A DNA stretch of 64,000 nucleotides from assembly GCA_016218805.1 (NCBI GenBank), contig JACRCW010000064.1, positions 1-64,000 of the forward strand, written 5' to 3'. Made by a program: the position numbers and the translations under genes. Positions 8,924-19,545 of this stretch are shown piece by piece (the first letter of the stretch is position 1; each line of letters starts with the position of its first letter). Origin of the DNA: Deltaproteobacteria bacterium. Lineage in GTDB: Bacteria > Myxococcota > JACRCW01. The notes beneath the pieces were generated by a model that did not search any database, was not told where the DNA came from, and was given only the letters and a program-made list of their open reading frames with translations.

Positions 8924-9643
8924 ATGGATGCACCGCCTCCCGTCGTCGAACTGCGCGATGTCGCCCGCGTCTACCAGATGGGCGACACGGCGGTGCACGC
9001 GCTGCGCGGGGTGACGCTGCAGGTCACCGCCGGCGAACTGGTGGCCGTCATGGGCACCTCCGGGTCCGGTAAGAGCACGCTGATGAACCTGGTGGGCTGC
9101 CTGGACCGGCCCAGCTCCGGCAGCTGCCTGGTGGACGGGCAGGACGTGGGGAAGCTGTCGCGGGGGGCGCGCGCCCAGCTGCGGGGGCGGACGGTGGGTT
9201 TTGTGTTCCAGAACTTCCACCTGCTGCCGCGCACCAGCGCGCTGGAGAACGTGGAGCTGCCGCTGGTGTACCAGGGCGTGGCCCGGCGCGAGCGCGTGCG
9301 CCGCAGCGCTGAGGCGCTCACGCGCGTGGGCCTGGGTGACCGCCTGCACCACCGTTCCAATGAGATGAGCGGCGGCCAGATGCAGCGCGTGGCCATTGCC
9401 CGGGCGCTGGTCACGCGCCCGCGGCTGCTGCTGGCGGACGAGCCCACCGGCAACCTGGACAGCCGCACGTCCACGGAGATCATGGCGCTGCTGCAGGAGG
9501 TGCACGCAGGCGGCATCACGGTGGTGCTGGTCACCCACAGCCCGGAGATTGCCGCGCACGCCCAGCGCGTGCTGCGCATGCATGACGGGTGCGTGGTGGA
9601 AGACCGGCGGCAGCAGATGGCTCCGGCGGGGGTGGCGGCGTGA
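8924..9643 (+). CDS. MacB-type ABC transporter ATP-binding protein
   Basis: 239 residues, a complete LolD/MacB-like nucleotide-binding domain: Walker A GTSGSGKS at about 45-52, Q-loop [18 protein letters not shown], signature MSGGQMQR, Walker [15 protein letters not shown] and H-loop VTHSPE. This type powers MacB, LolCDE or FtsX-like permeases that act as mechanotransmitters rather than classic translocators. It starts four bases after the macA-like stop, and its TGA overlaps the next gene's GTG (9640-9643). In E. coli MacB this domain and the permease are one chain; here they are separate. Confidence 0.93.
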   Translation: MDAPPPVVELRDVARVYQMGDTAVHALRGVTLQVTAGELVAVMGTSGSGKSTLMNLVGCLDRPSSGSCLVDGQDVGKLSRGARAQLRGRTVGFVFQNFHLLPRTSALENVELPLVYQGVARRERVRRSAEALTRVGLGDRLHHRSNEMSGGQMQRVAIARALVTRPRLLLADEPTGNLDSRTSTEIMALLQEVHAGGITVVLVTHSPEIAAHAQRVLRMHDGCVVEDRRQQMAPAGVAA

Positions 9644-10866
9644 TCCTGCTGGAGACACTTCGCCTGGCGCTGCGCGCGCTGCTGCGCAATGGCACGCGCA
9701 GCTTCCTCACCATGCTCGGCGTGATCATCGGCGTCGCCGCGGTCATTGCCATGGTGGCCATTGGCGAGGGTGCGCGGCAGCGCGTGGCGGAGACGTTTGC
9801 CTCCATGGGGTCCAACCTGCTCGTCGTCATGCACGGTACCAGCCAGGTGTCCGGCAGCCGCGGCGGCAGCGGGACCCAGCCCACGCTCACCTGGGAGGAC
9901 CTGGCGGCCATCCGCACGGAACTGCCCAGCGTCAAACTGGCCAGCGTGCAGGCCCGGGCCGGTGCCACCGTGGCCAGTGACACGCAGAACTGGACCACCT
10001 CCGTGTTTGGCGTGGACCCGGGCTACTTTGAGATCCGCGCGTGGAGCATGCGCTACGGCCGCGTGTTCACGCCGTCCGAGGCGGACAGCGGCGCCAAGGT
10101 GGTGGTGCTGGGCCAGACCGTGGTGGACAAGCTGTTTGAAGGCAGTGACGTGGTGGGCTCCACGGTGCGCATCCGCAACATGCCCTTTGAGGTGGTGGGC
10201 GTGCTGGCCCGCAAGGGTCAGTCCCCCACCGGGCAGGATTACGACGACACGGCGATGATTCCCATCAACACCTACAACAGCCGCATGGCCGGCGGGCTGC
10301 GCCGCTACATCCCCGGGGTCATCTTTGTGTCCGCCACCAGCGAGGAGGCCACCGCGCGCGCGGAGCGTGACATCCGCAACCTGCTGCGCGACCGCCACCG
10401 CCTGGGACCGGGCGTGGAGGATGACTTCCACCTGCGCAACATGGCGGAAGTGGCGCAGGCGCAGCAGGAGGGCACGGAGACCATGACCGCGCTGCTGGCG
10501 GCCGTGGCGCTGGTGGCGCTGCTGGTGGGCGGCATTGGCATCATGAACATCATGCTGGTGTCCGTGACGGAGCGGACGCGCGAGATTGGCATCCGCATGG
10601 CGGTGGGCGCACGGCCCGGTCACATCCTGTGGCAGTTCCTCGTCGAGGCGCTCACGCTGTCATCCCTGGGCGGCGCGCTGGGCGTGGGGCTGGGCATCTA
10701 CGTGGCCAACCGGCTGAGCGCGCAGTTTGGCTGGCCGCTGATGCTGCGCGGAGACGTGATGGCCGTGGCGCTGGGGTTCAGCGGGCTGGTGGGCGTGGTG
10801 TTTGGCATGTATCCCGCGCGCAAAGCATCACGCATGGACCCCATTGAGGCGCTGCGCTGGGAGTGA
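9640..10866 (+). CDS. MacB-like ABC transporter permease
   Basis: 408 residues. A first membrane helix ([20 protein letters not shown]) is followed by a large periplasmic domain of about 220 residues (MacB_PCD type), then three C-terminal helices with the family motif [20 protein letters not shown] between them. This is the FtsX/MacB fold. The GTG at 9640 overlaps the preceding stop; earlier in-frame codons lie well inside the ATPase gene. With the adaptor and ATPase genes it forms a full tripartite exporter apart from the outer-membrane channel. It ends 13 bases before the convergent gene that stops at 10880. Confidence 0.92.
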   Translation: MILLETLRLALRALLRNGTRSFLTMLGVIIGVAAVIAMVAIGEGARQRVAETFASMGSNLLVVMHGTSQVSGSRGGSGTQPTLTWEDLAAIRTELPSVKLASVQARAGATVASDTQNWTTSVFGVDPGYFEIRAWSMRYGRVFTPSEADSGAKVVVLGQTVVDKLFEGSDVVGSTVRIRNMPFEVVGVLARKGQSPTGQDYDDTAMIPINTYNSRMAGGLRRYIPGVIFVSATSEEATARAERDIRNLLRDRHRLGPGVEDDFHLRNMAEVAQAQQEGTETMTALLAAVALVALLVGGIGIMNIMLVSVTERTREIGIRMAVGARPGHILWQFLVEALTLSSLGGALGVGLGIYVANRLSAQFGWPLMLRGDVMAVALGFSGLVGVVFGMYPARKASRMDPIEALRWE

Positions 10867-10879
10867 ACCGCGCCGCGGG

Positions 10880-11995
10880 TCAGGCAATGGCGCCCGCGTC
10901 CTTCAGGCCAACCAGCGCAATGGCGGTGACCAGGTGCGGCAGCCCGCCCGCGTCCACCAGGTCCTCCAGCGTGGTGGCGCCGTCCAGTTGCGCGAACAGG
11001 TGCGCCGCGGCGGGGGACAGCTTCATTCCCTGCAACTGCGCGGCGGGCACAAGCGCGCGCGGTGCGTGGTGCCAGCCGCCCAGCCGGTGCGCGCAGTGCT
11101 GCGCCACCGCGTTGAAGTGCGGCGCCAGCGCGCGGTCCAGAACCGGTGGCGGCGCCCCCAACGCCAGGCACTCCACGGCAAGCTGCACGGCCAGCAGCAC
11201 GTTGCCGGCGCGTGCGGCCGTGTCAATCTGCTCAAGCAGCGCCTCGCCGACGGGGCGGGGTGGAGGTGGTGGAGGTGGAGGTGCCGGAGGCGGAGGCGCT
11301 GCGGGCGGCGGGGCCGGGGCCTCCGGGATGCGCGGGAGCGGCGCCGACACCGTGGCGGCGGGCGCCGAGTCAAACCAGTCAGACAGGTCCTGCGTCCTGG
11401 CGGGCGCCGGTTTGACTTCCAGCCAGCCCGGCGGTGCCGGACCGTCCATGAACGTGGCCACCGGCGGGGTGGTGAGTGGACGCGCCGCGGAGGCCATGGT
11501 CTCACTGAACGCGGTGTCCACCGGTGGCGCCGTCAGCGTGGGTGAACTCACCGGCGGGGAAGCAAACGCGCCGGTGTCAGCGCGGCGGGGCGACAACTGG
11601 GTCTCCTCCAGCCGCGCCGACATGGCCGGTGCGGGCGGGGATGACGGCGGCGGCGGGGGTGCCACCGGTGCGGCCGAGCGCCCGCTCATGGTCTCCTCCA
11701 GGCGGGCCTGGATGCGCGGCGGCAGTGGCTCCGCCGCGGGCGGCGGCGCGGCGGCGGCCGGGCGCGTGACCTTCGCCGGGCCGCGGAGCTTCACCTCGGT
11801 GTCCCACTCGTTTTCGTCTTCGCCGTCGTCCTGCTCGTTCCCGCCGGACTCCAGCGCGGCCAGCAGCGAGCGCGCCCGCGCGGACGCCGGGTCCAGCTTC
11901 AACGCGTCCCGCAGACATCCCTGCGCACCGGCGGAATCACCCGCCGCCAGCAGCTTCATGGCCTCCGTCAAAAGGACCTGTGCGCTCGCTGACAC
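10880..11995 (-). CDS. TPR / Pro-Ala-rich protein with C-terminal PqqD/winged-helix-like domain
   Basis: 371 residues. The N-terminus has TPR character (LLAAGDSAGAQGCLRDALKL), the middle is a long low-complexity Pro/Ala linker (about 75-255, with a poly-Pro run), and the C-terminal about 100 residues contain a small domain (LFAQLDGATTLEDLVDAGG). The same type of domain occurs near the start of the protein at 3495. No signal peptide or membrane helix is seen, so it is probably a cytoplasmic scaffold or regulator. The GTG at 11995 is chosen for GGGAGAGG five bases upstream. It follows the lipoprotein gene at 12013-12894 by 17 bases and may be cotranscribed with it. Confidence 0.7.
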   Translation of the reverse strand: MSASAQVLLTEAMKLLAAGDSAGAQGCLRDALKLDPASARARSLLAALESGGNEQDDGEDENEWDTEVKLRGPAKVTRPAAAAPPPAAEPLPPRIQARLEETMSGRSAAPVAPPPPPSSPPAPAMSARLEETQLSPRRADTGAFASPPVSSPTLTAPPVDTAFSETMASAARPLTTPPVATFMDGPAPPGWLEVKPAPARTQDLSDWFDSAPAATVSAPLPRIPEAPAPPPAAPPPPAPPPPPPPPRPVGEALLEQIDTAARAGNVLLAVQLAVECLALGAPPPVLDRALAPHFNAVAQHCAHRLGGWHHAPRALVPAAQLQGMKLSPAAAHLFAQLDGATTLEDLVDAGGLPHLVTAIALVGLKDAGAIA

Positions 11996-12012
11996 GCTGC
12001 CTCTCCCGCGCG

Positions 12013-12894
12013 TCACCCGCCGGCAACGGCGGGGCGCCCTTCGCTGCACAACTGGCGGGTCTGGTTGTCCCAGTCCTCCATGTTGCCCAGCATGACTTCC
12101 AGCACAATCTGGTCGTCGTTGGTGAACGTACCCATCTTGGCCTGGCGCCAGTCTCCCCAGACGTGGAGCACCTTGCCGGGCTCCCGCTCGTAGTAGACCT
12201 CCACCTGGTAGTCTTGATCCATCCCGCGCGTAGAATCGTCAAACTCGCCGGGGGAACGCATCCAGCTGCGGTTCAGCAGGATCCCCCCAATGGCCGCGCT
12301 GCCCGCCTGCGGCGCCACCCACCGGTTCCCGCCCGCGTAGTGCATCCGGTAGGTGGACCCCAGCAGCGTCCCGGTGGATTCAATGCTCCAGTCCACCGCC
12401 AGCGTGGTGCGCGCCAGGTAGTCCGCCATGCTGGACAGGTAGGTCCGCGAGTACGTGTCATACACACCGGGATACAGGTCCATCTGGTTGGCGTACGTGG
12501 TGATCTTCTCCGCGTGATCCACCGTGCAGTCCATCGGGTCCAGCAGCAGCAGCCCGGTGGCACGTCCGGCGTCCCGGTCCGTCATGGAAACGGTCGCCAA
12601 CTCGTCGCTGCTCAGGTCCGCCATGGTGCCGGAGATGCTGCGCGTGAGCGTGTCGCCGCCCACCAGTCCGTGCAGCTTGGTAACGGCCTGGTGGATCTCG
12701 TCATCGGTGGCGGCGTCAAAGTTGGTCCACAGGAACCGCACCAGCGCGTCCTGGTCATCAGGAATGGGGCGGGTGACGCGGCAGTCCCGCTTCACCGGGC
12801 CGGCGCACCGCAACGCCGTCCACACCGGGGAATCACAGCCCGGCAGCCACGCCGTCACCACCACGCCGAGAGCGACACGCCGGAGCACGTGCAT
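12013..12894 (-). CDS. Lipoprotein of unknown function
   Basis: 293 residues. The N-terminus is a clear type II signal peptide ending in lipobox LPGC (MHVLRRVALGVVVTAWLPGC). The mature part is mixed alpha/beta with no motif I recognise; several Asp/Trp/Tyr-rich segments (WVAPQAGS, VYYEREPGKVLHVWGDWRQ) suggest a beta-rich C-terminal half. The start at 12894 is fixed by the signal peptide. A TATGAT hexamer at 12906-12901 lies only six bases upstream, which would place transcription start near the ATG. Confidence 0.75.
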   Translation of the reverse strand: MHVLRRVALGVVVTAWLPGCDSPVWTALRCAGPVKRDCRVTRPIPDDQDALVRFLWTNFDAATDDEIHQAVTKLHGLVGGDTLTRSISGTMADLSSDELATVSMTDRDAGRATGLLLLDPMDCTVDHAEKITTYANQMDLYPGVYDTYSRTYLSSMADYLARTTLAVDWSIESTGTLLGSTYRMHYAGGNRWVAPQAGSAAIGGILLNRSWMRSPGEFDDSTRGMDQDYQVEVYYEREPGKVLHVWGDWRQAKMGTFTNDDQIVLEVMLGNMEDWDNQTRQLCSEGRPAVAGG

Positions 12895-12900
12895 GGGTGG

Positions 12901-12906
12901 ATCATA
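12901..12906 (-). promoter_or_regulatory. Candidate -10 hexamer (TATGAT), possible leaderless start
   Basis: TATGAT on the minus strand ends six bases before the lipoprotein ATG at 12894. If used by the main sigma factor, transcription would start at or next to the ATG. No convincing -35 is visible. Confidence 0.3.
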
Positions 12907-12938
12907 GCGTTGGCCGCCCGTGCGTGTCCGCCGCATTC

Positions 12939-14207
12939 TCACCGGCCGTCCGGGAAATAGTGGTGCAGCGCCAGCATCACCGCGTGCATCTGGTGCTGCG
13001 TCGTGTCGATGCGCAGGCCGGGCTCCCACGCGTGGTTCTGCACGCCGCCCACCGCACGCGGGTCCGCCACGCTGCCCAGGCGCAGGTACAGCCCCGGGCG
13101 CGGCCCGCCCACCTGCCAGGCGGCGAGGCCCTGGAGGCCGCGCTCAATCACGCAGCCCAGGCGCGGCAGGGCCGCGGTGTCACCCGCCATCCGTGCCCAG
13201 GCAAACGCGTGGATGATGCCTTCGTACGCGTACCCGGTGTTGCGCTGGCGCGACAGCACGTCGTGCTCGTCAATCATCCACCGGGCCAGGTCCACGATCC
13301 ACGGGCCGTACTTCTCCGTGCCCTCCCAGCTGCTCGTCGCCAACTCCCAGTACGCCATGGAACTCCACTGGTAGTAGCCCTTGGTGACGTCGGAATCCGG
13401 GTTCTCCGCGCGCGCGCGCACCACGTTGGCGTCGTGACAGGCGTCGGCGGAGGCGCGCAGCGGCACCAGGAGATCGCGGCGGCCTAGGTAGCGGGCGGCC
13501 CGCGCCATGGCCAGCAGTGACTCCCCCTCCGAGTACGGCGACGGCGCACCCCCGGGGCTCCCGTCAGCCAGCGCGTAGCCGTTCTGGAAGCGGCCGTCCG
13601 GCCGCCGCGCGCGCATGACGTGGGCAAGGTACCCGTCCAGCAGCGCCCGGTGGTGCAGCCGCGTGGCGTCATCCAGCGGGCAGCGGGTGCCGGGCAGTTC
13701 CGCGGCACGCAGCAGTTCAATCTCGGCCAGCGCCACCAGCGCCACCGTCCCCAGCTGCCCCTCCGCATCCCCCGGGTACCTCACCCAGCGGGCCTCCCCG
13801 CCGGTGGCTGAGTGCCGCTCGAAGAACGCGAGCGCCCGCAGCAGGCCCGCGCGCAGCTCAGGGATGGGAACCGCGTCGCGTCCTTCGCACGCGTCCCGGT
13901 GGATGAGCGCAAGACCCCAGGCGGCGCCTGCCTGGCGCACGGCGTTGTCGTCGGGGTTGAGCTTCCCGGTGCGCCAGTCCAGCTCGTAGTTGAAGTTCCC
14001 CTCTGGTTTCTGCGCGGCCAGCATGAAGCGGGCCCCCAGGCCCAGGGACTGTTCCAACGTCGCCCGGTCAAGCGTGCTGCAGCCTTCGCCCGGCCGATCA
14101 TTGCGCCCACTGCCGGTGGACGGCGGGCGCAGCACCAGGAACAGCAGCACACCGGCGGCGGCGGCAGACACGGCAACGGCGGCAAGACGCGCGGGTTTCA
14201 TGTTCAC
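12939..14207 (-). CDS. Membrane-anchored protein with predicted alpha/alpha-toroid (cyclase/glycosidase-like) fold
   Basis: 422 residues from GTG 14207 (or 420 from ATG 14201). An N-terminal hydrophobic segment (LAAVAVSAAAAGVLLFLVL) anchors or exports it. The rest is a chain of long helices with recurring aromatic/acidic loops (QKPEGNFNYELDWRTGK, RRPDGRFQNGYALADG, PYSEGESLLAMARAARYLG, YYQWSSMAYWELA). This resembles alpha/alpha toroids such as terpenoid cyclases, six-hairpin glycosidases and LanC-like proteins. No DXDD-type catalytic motif is seen. The GTG overlaps the thrC stop (GTGA), so it may be translated with thrC, but a role in threonine metabolism is not evident. Confidence 0.65.
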   Translation of the reverse strand: MNMKPARLAAVAVSAAAAGVLLFLVLRPPSTGSGRNDRPGEGCSTLDRATLEQSLGLGARFMLAAQKPEGNFNYELDWRTGKLNPDDNAVRQAGAAWGLALIHRDACEGRDAVPIPELRAGLLRALAFFERHSATGGEARWVRYPGDAEGQLGTVALVALAEIELLRAAELPGTRCPLDDATRLHHRALLDGYLAHVMRARRPDGRFQNGYALADGSPGGAPSPYSEGESLLAMARAARYLGRRDLLVPLRASADACHDANVVRARAENPDSDVTKGYYQWSSMAYWELATSSWEGTEKYGPWIVDLARWMIDEHDVLSRQRNTGYAYEGIIHAFAWARMAGDTAALPRLGCVIERGLQGLAAWQVGGPRPGLYLRLGSVADPRAVGGVQNHAWEPGLRIDTTQHQMHAVMLALHHYFPDGR

Positions 14208-15463
14208 GTGCGCTCAAACGCGGCCTTCACGCCGTCCAGGGTGGCGTCAACGTCGACAACCTGGGAGTCCCGCGTGGGTTCTCCGGGGACGGGCAGCGTC
14301 ACCGCGTCCGGGTCCTTCAGTACGTGCCCGGTGAGGATGCACGCCACGCGCTCATGCGGGCGGATGACGCCGTCGGCCACCAGGCGGCGGGTACCCGCCA
14401 GCGAGCACGCGCTCGCGGGCTCACAGCCGATACCCGCGCCGTCGAGCGCACGCTTGGCCCGGAGGATCTCCTCGTCGGGGACCTCCGTGACCACGCCGCG
14501 CAGCTCCTGGATCACCCGCCGCGCCTTGTCATGGCTCACCGGGTCACCAATGCGGATGGCGCTGGCCACCGTCTCCGCAACGACGCGGTGGCGGGTGGCA
14601 AAGCCCTCACGGAACGAGCGGTAAAACGGGTTGGCGCCCGCGGCCTGGACGGACGCCAGTCTGGGAACGCGGCGGATCCATCCCGCCCGGTGTGCCTCCA
14701 GCAGCGCCTGCCCTATGGCGGAGGTGTTCCCGAGATTGCCCGCGGGCAGCACCACCCAGTCCGGAGGATCCCACACCAGGTCCTGCAGCAGCTCCCACGC
14801 AATGGTCTTCTGCCCCTGGATGCGGAAGGGGTTGATGGAGTTGAGCAGGTACACACCGAGCGCTTCCGACGCCTGCCGCACCAGCGCCATGGCCGCGTCA
14901 AAGTCCCCCGCAACGCGCAGCACGCGTGCGCCGTACGCAAGCGTCTGGGCCAGCTTGGAGACGCTGATCTTCCCCGCGGGCACCAGCACAAACGCACGCA
15001 TTCCCGCCTGGGCGGCATACGCCGCCAGTGACGCGCTGGTGTTCCCCGTGGACGCGCACGCCACCGCGCGCGCGCCCACGCGCCGCGCCACGGAGGTGGC
15101 CACAGTCATCCCGCGGTCCTTGAAGGACGCGGTGGGGTTGTCACCTTCATGCTTGAAGACCACGTCATCCACGCCCGCGTATGCGTTCAGCCGCGGGTGC
15201 GCATACACGCGCGTGCCACCCTCCGGCAGTGAAACAACGTCGTGGGCGTCCAGGTCCACCACGGCTTCGCGGAAGCGCCACACGCCGCTGCGGTCCAGGC
15301 GCCGCCGGCTGGTGAGGCGCGCGTCAAAGTGGAACGGTCCGGTGGTGGCCAGCGTGGCGGGATCATGGACCACGTCCAGCAGGCCGCCGCACGTGCACGT
15401 GTAGCGCACCTCCCACAGCGGATGGGACGCGTTGCAGGTGACACAGCGGAGGATGGCGCTCAT
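14204..15463 (-). CDS. thrC: Threonine synthase
   Basis: 419 residues. It converts O-phosphohomoserine to threonine using PLP. The N-terminus has a zinc-ribbon-like Cys set (CVTCNASHP and CTCGG), as in one threonine synthase branch, then the PLP lysine motif NPTASFKDRG and the phosphate-binding loop STGNTSASLAAYAA. The C-terminus has the fold-II PLP motif ACILTGHVLKDPD. The ATG at 15463 overlaps the thrB stop by four bases, completing thrA-thrB-thrC. Length and motifs are normal for the family. Confidence 0.96.
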   Translation of the reverse strand: MSAILRCVTCNASHPLWEVRYTCTCGGLLDVVHDPATLATTGPFHFDARLTSRRRLDRSGVWRFREAVVDLDAHDVVSLPEGGTRVYAHPRLNAYAGVDDVVFKHEGDNPTASFKDRGMTVATSVARRVGARAVACASTGNTSASLAAYAAQAGMRAFVLVPAGKISVSKLAQTLAYGARVLRVAGDFDAAMALVRQASEALGVYLLNSINPFRIQGQKTIAWELLQDLVWDPPDWVVLPAGNLGNTSAIGQALLEAHRAGWIRRVPRLASVQAAGANPFYRSFREGFATRHRVVAETVASAIRIGDPVSHDKARRVIQELRGVVTEVPDEEILRAKRALDGAGIGCEPASACSLAGTRRLVADGVIRPHERVACILTGHVLKDPDAVTLPVPGEPTRDSQVVDVDATLDGVKAAFERT

Positions 15464-16374
15464 GCGGGACGGGCTCCCTCGCGGGAGACCGGGCCCACGT
15501 GGATGGTGCTCGGAACTGCGCCGAATGCGGCCTGCATCCCAGTGGCACAGCGACGCGCGGTGGCTTCGTCCGCGGCCAGGGCGAACACGGTGGGGCCCGC
15601 GCCGCTGATGGAACAGCCCAGCGCGCCCGCGGCCAGCGCAGCGGCCTTCACGTCGTGGAAGTGGGGGATCAGCGGGGCGCGCCGCGGCTCGGCAAACACG
15701 TCTGACAGGGCGCGTGACAGCAGCGCGTGGTCCCCCGTGGCAAACGCGAGCACCAGCGCGGCGGTGTTGGCCATCTGCAGCAGCCACTCCGCGCGGTCGG
15801 TCTGCGGCGGAAGGATGGCGCGCGCCGCGCGGGTCTCCACGCGCACCGCGGGGCTCACCAGCGCCACCCATGGCGGGCGGGGCACGGGCACGGGGATGAC
15901 GTCTGGCGGGGAGACGGGGCGGATGAGTACCAGGCCGCCCAGCACGCACGGCGCGATGTTGTCCAGGTGGCGCCCCGCCACGGCCGCTTCGCCTTCCAGC
16001 GCCCACGCCATCAGGTCCCGCGGTGACGCGGACAGGCCCAGTGCCCGCGCCGCGGCCAGCGCCCCGCCCACACTGCTGGCGGCGCTGCCACCCATGCCGC
16101 CGCTCACGGGCAGTCCCTTGTGAAGGTGGACGCGGACGTTCTTGGACGCGCCGGCGTGGCGGAGGACCGCCCGCGCGGCAATCACCGCGGCGTTGCGCGC
16201 GGGGTCCGTCGGGATCGCGGCCGCATCGCGTCCTTCCACCGTGACGTGGTCCGGGCCGTCCACCAGCTCCACCGTGACGGTGTCTCCGGCGCCGTCCACG
16301 CACAGGCCCAGCACGTCAAACCCGGGCCCCACATTGCCCACCGTTGCCGGTGCAAAGACGCGCGCGCCCGTCAT
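15460..16374 (-). CDS. thrB: Homoserine kinase
   Basis: 304 residues, GHMP kinase family: ATP-dependent phosphorylation of homoserine. Motif 1 is FAPATVGNVGPGFDVLGLCV at the N-terminus, motif 2 the glycine/serine loop PVSGGMGGSAASSVGGALAA, and motif 3 SISGAGPTVFALA near the end. The start at 16374 places motif 1 at residue 6, as is usual. It begins four bases after thrA ends and overlaps thrC by four bases. Confidence 0.96.
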   Translation of the reverse strand: MTGARVFAPATVGNVGPGFDVLGLCVDGAGDTVTVELVDGPDHVTVEGRDAAAIPTDPARNAAVIAARAVLRHAGASKNVRVHLHKGLPVSGGMGGSAASSVGGALAAARALGLSASPRDLMAWALEGEAAVAGRHLDNIAPCVLGGLVLIRPVSPPDVIPVPVPRPPWVALVSPAVRVETRAARAILPPQTDRAEWLLQMANTAALVLAFATGDHALLSRALSDVFAEPRRAPLIPHFHDVKAAALAAGALGCSISGAGPTVFALAADEATARRCATGMQAAFGAVPSTIHVGPVSREGARPA

Positions 16375-16378
16375 GGTG

Positions 16379-19003
<2,625 letters not shown>

Positions 19004-19009
19004 GCGGGG

Positions 19010-19420
19010 CTACTTCTTCTTGGGCTTGCCCTTGCCCGGCGGCGGGAGGGCGTCAGTCACAACCTTCTTGAACGCGGTGGGGTCCTCGCTGGCGGCGGCG
19101 CACACCGGCGCGGCCTCCTTGATCCCCACGTAGTTGACCAGGAAGCGCTCGCATACTTCGGCGGAGACCTTGGCCAGGCCCGCCGTGGCCACCATGACGG
19201 CCTCCACGCGCGCGTTGTCCTTGTCACCCTTGGATTCCAGCTCGCAGGCCACCTTGAAGTCGCCATCCTGCGGACCGCCCTGCTTGCCGGTCATGTAGGA
19301 GCGGGCGGCCTGGCCCCACGCCAGCTGGCAGTCCTCAATGGTTCTTGCGGCCCGCGCGTCCGTGGACAGGCACACAAGCGTGGCGAACACGGCAGCGGGC
19401 AGGAAGCGGTGCATCATCAT
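19010..19420 (-). CDS. Small secreted protein of unknown function
   Basis: 136 residues with a signal peptide (MMMHRFLPAAVFATLVCLSTDARA), four Cys in the mature part and a Lys-rich end (PPPGKGKPKKK). I do not recognise a family. GGAGAG lies about six bases upstream of three successive ATG codons (19420, 19417, 19414). Its stop is only six bases before thrA, so it probably heads the thr operon transcript, with no obvious metabolic link. Confidence 0.7.
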   Translation of the reverse strand: MMMHRFLPAAVFATLVCLSTDARAARTIEDCQLAWGQAARSYMTGKQGGPQDGDFKVACELESKGDKDNARVEAVMVATAGLAKVSAEVCERFLVNYVGIKEAAPVCAAASEDPTAFKKVVTDALPPPGKGKPKKK

Positions 19421-19445
19421 GGCGTCTCTCCGGGCAACCCACGGC

Positions 19446-19451
19446 ATCCTA
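19446..19451 (-). promoter_or_regulatory. Candidate -10 hexamer (TAGGAT) for the thr gene set
   Basis: TAGGAT on the minus strand lies 25 bases before the ATG at 19420 in otherwise GC-only sequence. The -35 is not convincing. It would serve the small secreted protein and thrABC. Confidence 0.3.
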
Positions 19452-19545
19452 GGGCGGACCTTCCGCCGGCGGAAATTCCCGGCCGCGGCGGATCGGCGCT
19501 CGCGCTTGACGTGCCGTGCGGGGCAGCGGACCATCCACGCTCCAC

